This document shows, in pieces, positions 60,702 through 64,000 of a stretch of DNA of 64,000 bases. Every line of letters starts with the position of its first letter. Within the stretch, counting starts at the first letter, position 1. The notes beneath the pieces are model-generated. The model saw only the letters and a program-made list of their open reading frames with translations. It had not been told where the DNA came from and searched no databases. Source of the stretch: JAAXGX01 sp965203565. Lineage in GTDB: Bacteria > Acidobacteriota > Vicinamibacteria > Vicinamibacterales > UBA8438. The stretch spans positions 1,116,001-1,180,000 of the forward strand of contig OZ241896.1 in the NCBI GenBank assembly GCA_965203565.1, in the 5' to 3' direction. The position numbers and the translations under genes are program-made.

Positions 60702-60879
60702 CGGCGCCGCGCAGCCCGTGGTGGAATCCCGCGTCGCACCGAGAGCGGCGAGGCGCCCGCCTGACAAGGCGTGAGGAGGGCGCATATTGGGCATACGCAA
60801 CCGACGAACAACGCCGTCAGGCGGGATGCATCGCTGCTCGAATGCAGCGGGGACTTTCACCACGGGCTGCGCGGCGCTG
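60702..60879. repeat. Dispersed inverted-repeat element, complete copy
   Basis: Terminal inverted repeats of 22 bases (60702-60723 and 60858-60879) differ at one position; their core is GCGCAGCCCGTGGTG. Inside, CCCGCCTGAC (60756-60765) pairs perfectly with GTCAGGCGGG (60816-60825). The same stem in the other full copy has the opposite base pair at one position, a compensatory change. GAGGAGGG (60773-60780) followed six bases later by TTG gives the downstream gene its translation start, and the right end encodes part of that protein's signal peptide. Confidence 0.85.
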
Positions 60880-61899
60880 CTCACGCTGTGCGCGGCGGCC
60901 GCGGCCGGAGGCGCTCCCTCCGCGCGGACGCTGACGTTCACCCCAATCGGGTCGATCTCCGGCCCGATCGATCTGGTGCGGGCCGAAGGCGCGTTCGCCT
61001 ACGTCACCCGCGGCGAGAGGTTGACGGTGTTCGACCTCTCGAACCCGGCGGCGCCGGCCCGGCGCGGGTCGCACGCGTTCCCCGAGAAGATCTGGGGGTT
61101 CGAGGTGACCGGCGCGCTGGCGTACGTCGCGGCGGGCCACTCGGGCTTGTGGATACTCGACGTCTCCGACCCGGACGCGCCGGTCGTGCGCGGGTCGGTC
61201 AAGACGCCCGGACAGGCCAAGAACGTCGCCGTGTCCGGGGACCGTGCGGTGGTGGCCGACCACATGTCGGGGGTGGACGTGATCGACGTCTCGGACGTCG
61301 CCGCCCCGGCCGCCGTCGGGTCGGCGTACACCGACGGCTACGCGCGGGACGTCGCGATGGCCGGGCCGCTGGCGTTCGCCGTGGACCACCCGGCCGGCTT
61401 CTACGTGCTCGACGTGACGCGCCCCGATCCGCTCGACCCGGTCGGGTCGCTCCAGTCGGCCTCGGCGCCGCGGCACGTCGAGATTCTGGAGACGGACCCG
61501 AACGTCGCGGTGCTGGTGGGCGGCGTGCCGTACGATCCGCTCCGGGCGCTCCGGAGCGACGCGGCGCCGGACGACCCGCGCGGCACGCTCCAGATCTACG
61601 ACGTCTCCGACCCGGCGGCGCCGGCGCTGGTGACGACGTTCCCGACGCCGGGCGATGCGCAGCGGGCGGAGCTCCGCGGCGCGCTGGCGTACGTCGCCGA
61701 CGGCCCGGCGGGGCTCTCGGTGGTCGACCTGTCGGCGCCGGCGGCGCCGGCGGTGGTGGGCGGATACGCGACCCGGCGCTCCGCGCGCGACGTGGCGGTG
61801 GGCGACGCCGCGGTCCTCGTCCTCGACGGGACGATCCGCCGAGGGTCGCATTCCCAGGAGGACGGCGACGTGATCGTCCTGCGGCGGACGGAAGAGTGA
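60787..61899 (+). CDS. Secreted LVIVD-repeat protein with an N-terminus encoded by the dispersed repeat
   Basis: About 370 residues. The body has LVIVD-type repeats: LTVFDLSNPAAPARRG, LWILDVSDPDAPVVRG, VDVIDVSDVAAPAAVG, FYVLDVTRPDPLDPVG, LQIYDVSDPAAPALVT and LSVVDLSAPAAPAVVG, i.e. a surface propeller like the protein at 37270. The TTG start is chosen because GAGGAGGG lies six bases upstream; ATG at 60826 is the alternative. Either way the first residues, including FTTGCAALLTL of the signal peptide, come from the inverted-repeat element. Ligand and role unknown. Confidence 0.82.
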   Translation: MGIRNRRTTPSGGMHRCSNAAGTFTTGCAALLTLCAAAAAGGAPSARTLTFTPIGSISGPIDLVRAEGAFAYVTRGERLTVFDLSNPAAPARRGSHAFPEKIWGFEVTGALAYVAAGHSGLWILDVSDPDAPVVRGSVKTPGQAKNVAVSGDRAVVADHMSGVDVIDVSDVAAPAAVGSAYTDGYARDVAMAGPLAFAVDHPAGFYVLDVTRPDPLDPVGSLQSASAPRHVEILETDPNVAVLVGGVPYDPLRALRSDAAPDDPRGTLQIYDVSDPAAPALVTTFPTPGDAQRAELRGALAYVADGPAGLSVVDLSAPAAPAVVGGYATRRSARDVAVGDAAVLVLDGTIRRGSHSQEDGDVIVLRRTEE

Positions 61900-61926
61900 C
61901 AGCCACGGACTGCTGAGGTGTTGACG

Positions 61927-63210
61927 ATGGCGATCCGAATGGCCCGATTCGGCCTGCGCTTCCTCCTCCTGGCGCCGCTCGTTACGTTTCCCGCCGTCAC
62001 GGCGGGCTGCGGCGGCGGCGAGCCCGCCGACGGCGCCGCAACGGGCGCCGACGGCGGGGCGATCGTCCCGTTCACGATCGACGTGCCGGACGCGGCGCTC
62101 GACGACCTGCGCGTGCGGCTGGCCGAGGCGCGCTTCCCCGACCAGCTCGAAGGCGCGGGCTGGACCTACGGCGCGGAGATCGCCTACCTGCGGGAGTTGA
62201 CGGCGTACTGGCGCGACGAGTTCGACTGGCGCGAGCAGGAGCGGCGGCTCAACCGGTTCGACCAGTTCAAGACGGAGATCGACGGCGCAGGCGTCCACTT
62301 CATCCACCAGCGCGCCGCCGACCCGGCCGCCTTCCCGCTGCTGATCGTCCACGGCTGGCCCGGCTCGTTCGCCGAGTTCCACAAGATCATCGGGCCGCTC
62401 ACCGACCCTGCGGCGCACGGCGGCGACGCCGCGGACGCGTTCCACGTCGTCGTCCCCTCCATTCCGGGGTACGGCTTCTCGGACAAGCCGCGCGAGCCGG
62501 GCTACGACCCGCACCGGATGGCGGAGATCTTCGCAAAGCTGATGGCCCGGCTCGGCTACGCGCGGTACGGCGCGCAGGGGGGCGACTACGGATCGCTGAT
62601 CAGCCGGATCCTCGGCCGGATCGATCCGGAGCACGTCGCCGGCATCCATCTGAATCTGTGCGGCGCAGGCCCCCCGCCGGGCGTCGAGGACCCGGCCGAG
62701 GGCGTTCCGCCCGACGAGCTGGCCCGGATGCGCGAGCGGCAGGCGTTCTGGACCGACGACGAGCGCGGCTACAGCGCCATCCAGAGCAGCAAGCCGCAGA
62801 CGATCGGGTACGTCCTCAACGACTCGCCGGTCGGCCTGGCCGCCTGGATCGTCGAAAAGTTCCGGGCGTGGAGCGACGTGAACGGTAACGTCGAGAGCAA
62901 GTTCACGAAGGACGAGCTGCTGACCAACGTCACCATCTACTGGGTCACCGGAACCCCCACGTCGGCGGCCCGGCTCTATTACGAGCTGCGCCACCCGCCG
63001 GCCGGCCGCGCGCCCGCGGGCCGGGTGGAGGTCCCGACCGGCTGCGCGGCGTTTCCGAAGGAGATCTCCTTCGCCCCCCGCCGCTGGCTGGAGGCGGCGT
63101 ACAACCTGACCCACCACACGATCATGCCGCGCGGCGGCCACTTCGCCGCCCTGGAGGAGCCGGCCCTGCTGGTCGACGACGTCCGCACCTTCTTCCGCAC
63201 CGTGCGGTGA
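61927..63210 (+). CDS. Epoxide hydrolase (EHN type) lipoprotein
   Basis: A 427-residue alpha/beta hydrolase. The signal (FGLRFLLLAPLVTFPAVTAGC) ends in a lipobox, unusual for this mostly cytosolic family. The EHN N-terminal lid (FTIDVPDAALDDLRVRLAEARFP, WTYGAEIAYLRELTAYWRDEFDW) precedes HGWPGSFAEFHKIIGPL (oxyanion hole), AQGGDYGSLISR with nucleophile Asp220, and GGHFAALEEP with the catalytic His. It should open epoxides to diols; the natural substrate is unknown. ATG at 61927 has GAGG nine bases upstream; a GTG three codons earlier is in frame. Confidence 0.93.
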   Translation: MAIRMARFGLRFLLLAPLVTFPAVTAGCGGGEPADGAATGADGGAIVPFTIDVPDAALDDLRVRLAEARFPDQLEGAGWTYGAEIAYLRELTAYWRDEFDWREQERRLNRFDQFKTEIDGAGVHFIHQRAADPAAFPLLIVHGWPGSFAEFHKIIGPLTDPAAHGGDAADAFHVVVPSIPGYGFSDKPREPGYDPHRMAEIFAKLMARLGYARYGAQGGDYGSLISRILGRIDPEHVAGIHLNLCGAGPPPGVEDPAEGVPPDELARMRERQAFWTDDERGYSAIQSSKPQTIGYVLNDSPVGLAAWIVEKFRAWSDVNGNVESKFTKDELLTNVTIYWVTGTPTSAARLYYELRHPPAGRAPAGRVEVPTGCAAFPKEISFAPRRWLEAAYNLTHHTIMPRGGHFAALEEPALLVDDVRTFFRTVR

Positions 63211-63223
63211 ACGGCGCGCAGCC

Positions 63224-64000
63224 TCACCCGCCGGCGACGGCCGCCGCGGGCGCGTCGGCCGGGTCGGGCGCGCGCCGCATCCGGAACGGCGCGCTCTCCG
63301 CGACGCCGAGCAGCAGCGACGACCACCGGTAGCCGTCGCGCTGCAGATCCCGCACGAGCTGCCGCACCGTCGGGGCGTCGTAGTACTGGACGCCGCGGCC
63401 GAGCGCGTAGGTCAGTAGCTTCTCCGCCACCGTCCGGACGAACGCCGTCCCCTTCCCCGTCAGCGCCTCCCGCAGCGCCCGCGGGCTGTCTATCGTCCGG
63501 TCCGCCCACTCGATCGTCGCGTCGATCGGCGCGCCGGCGTCCGTCTCCCGCCACCGCCCGATCGCGTCGAAATGTTCGAGCGCGAACCCCAACTGGTCCA
63601 TATCCGAGTGACAGCTCGCGCAGACCGGGTTGCTCCGGTGCCGCTCCATCCGCTCCCGCAACGACGACGGCGGGCCGCCGCCGTCGTTCTCCTCGAGCGG
63701 CGGCACGTTCGGCGGCGGCGGCGGCGGCGGCGCGCCCAGCAGCGTCTCCAGCACCCACTTGCCCCGCAGCACCACCGACGTCCGGTTCGCATACGACGTC
63801 ACCGTCAGCAGGCTGGCGTGGCCGAGCAGCCCGTGCCGCCGGCCGTCGGTCCACTGCGCCCGGCGGAACCGGCTGCCGTAGACGCCCTCCACGCCGTAGT
63901 GGCGGGCCAACTGCTCGTTGATGAAGGTGTAGTCGGCGCGCAGCAGCTCCGGAATCGGTCGGTCTTCGCGGACCTGGCTCTCGAAGAACAGCTCCGTCTC
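63224..64000 (-). CDS. DUF1592/DUF1588/DUF1585 protein, C-terminal part (5' end outside window)
   Basis: The visible 258 residues begin in the DUF1592 region (ETELFFESQVREDRPIPELL, ADYTFINEQLARHYG), continue with DUF1588 (HGLLGHASLLTVTSYANRTSVVLRGKWVLETLLG, then the heme-like CASCHSDMDQLGFALEHFDAIG) and end with DUF1585 (FVRTVAEKLLTYALGRGVQYYD). This arrangement is known from planctomycete- and Acidobacteria-type large secreted proteins, where the CxSCH site may bind heme c. Such genes usually pair with a DUF1552 gene. The frame is open to base 64000. Confidence 0.93.
   Translation of the reverse strand, partial: ETELFFESQVREDRPIPELLRADYTFINEQLARHYGVEGVYGSRFRRAQWTDGRRHGLLGHASLLTVTSYANRTSVVLRGKWVLETLLGAPPPPPPPNVPPLEENDGGGPPSSLRERMERHRSNPVCASCHSDMDQLGFALEHFDAIGRWRETDAGAPIDATIEWADRTIDSPRALREALTGKGTAFVRTVAEKLLTYALGRGVQYYDAPTVRQLVRDLQRDGYRWSSLLLGVAESAPFRMRRAPDPADAPAAAVAGG

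Overview
The window is GC-rich bacterial DNA (about 70% by eye) from what looks like a chromosome or a large contig of an Acidobacteriota member, most likely of the Vicinamibacteria type. That is an inference from gene content: many secreted PQQ-type propeller proteins, LVIVD-repeat proteins, the DUF1592/1588 cytochrome-like family, CocE and Abhydrolase_10 hydrolases, DUF3014, a selenocysteine formate dehydrogenase and several 'PDLQGVW' secreted proteins. No rRNA, tRNA, CRISPR array or intact transposase was found.

Left end to 25.6 kb. The window opens inside a type I restriction-modification operon: the 3' end of hsdS, a 76-residue unknown, a DUF1828/DUF1829 protein and hsdR, all joined by 1-4 base overlaps. 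nadA and an Fe/Mn superoxide dismutase follow, then a small membrane-protein/zinc-ribbon group. Two parallel loci on the minus strand (8.0-11.0 kb and 17.2-21.7 kb) each place a PDLQGVW secreted protein just upstream of a secreted alpha/beta hydrolase. Between them lie a PQQ alcohol dehydrogenase followed at once by a CYP51-like P450, an outer-membrane-like protein and an NHL-type lipoprotein. At 22.1-25.6 kb a minus-strand restriction island of four genes, lower in GC in its middle, carries two methyltransferases, one clear restriction endonuclease and one candidate endonuclease.

25.6-48 kb. A complete Tat-exported formate dehydrogenase (fdnG with an in-frame UGA and a visible SECIS hairpin, fdnH, fdnI) is read leftward, and its maturation gene fdhD is read rightward 1 kb away. 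Then come a CHRD protein, a quinohemoprotein dehydrogenase, DUF3014, an arylsulfotransferase-like protein, an LVIVD protein, a small NucS-like/frameshifted pair, a glycosyltransferase, a secreted FKBP isomerase, an AAA/DUF4143 ATPase with a strikingly AT-rich palindromic upstream region, an acyl-CoA synthetase, two PLP aminotransferases, a LOG-like protein and a phosphotriesterase-family Tat lipoprotein.

49-64 kb. A polysaccharide-type cluster (radical SAM/SPASM, WecA/MraY-type transferase, carbamoyltransferase, a fused Zn-dehydrogenase/Gfo-Idh-MocA protein, heparinase II/III-like protein) is followed by a membrane MutS-like ATPase, a PQQ-like propeller, a second LVIVD protein, an epoxide hydrolase lipoprotein and the C-terminus of a DUF1592/DUF1588/DUF1585 protein cut by the window edge.

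Two cross-cutting signals stand out. First, an inverted-repeat element of about 140-180 bp occurs twice in full and once as a fragment. Its internal stem shows a compensatory base change, and it supplies the N-terminus of one gene and the last codons of another. Second, at least six genes start 7-8 bases downstream of a -10 hexamer, as expected for leaderless transcripts.
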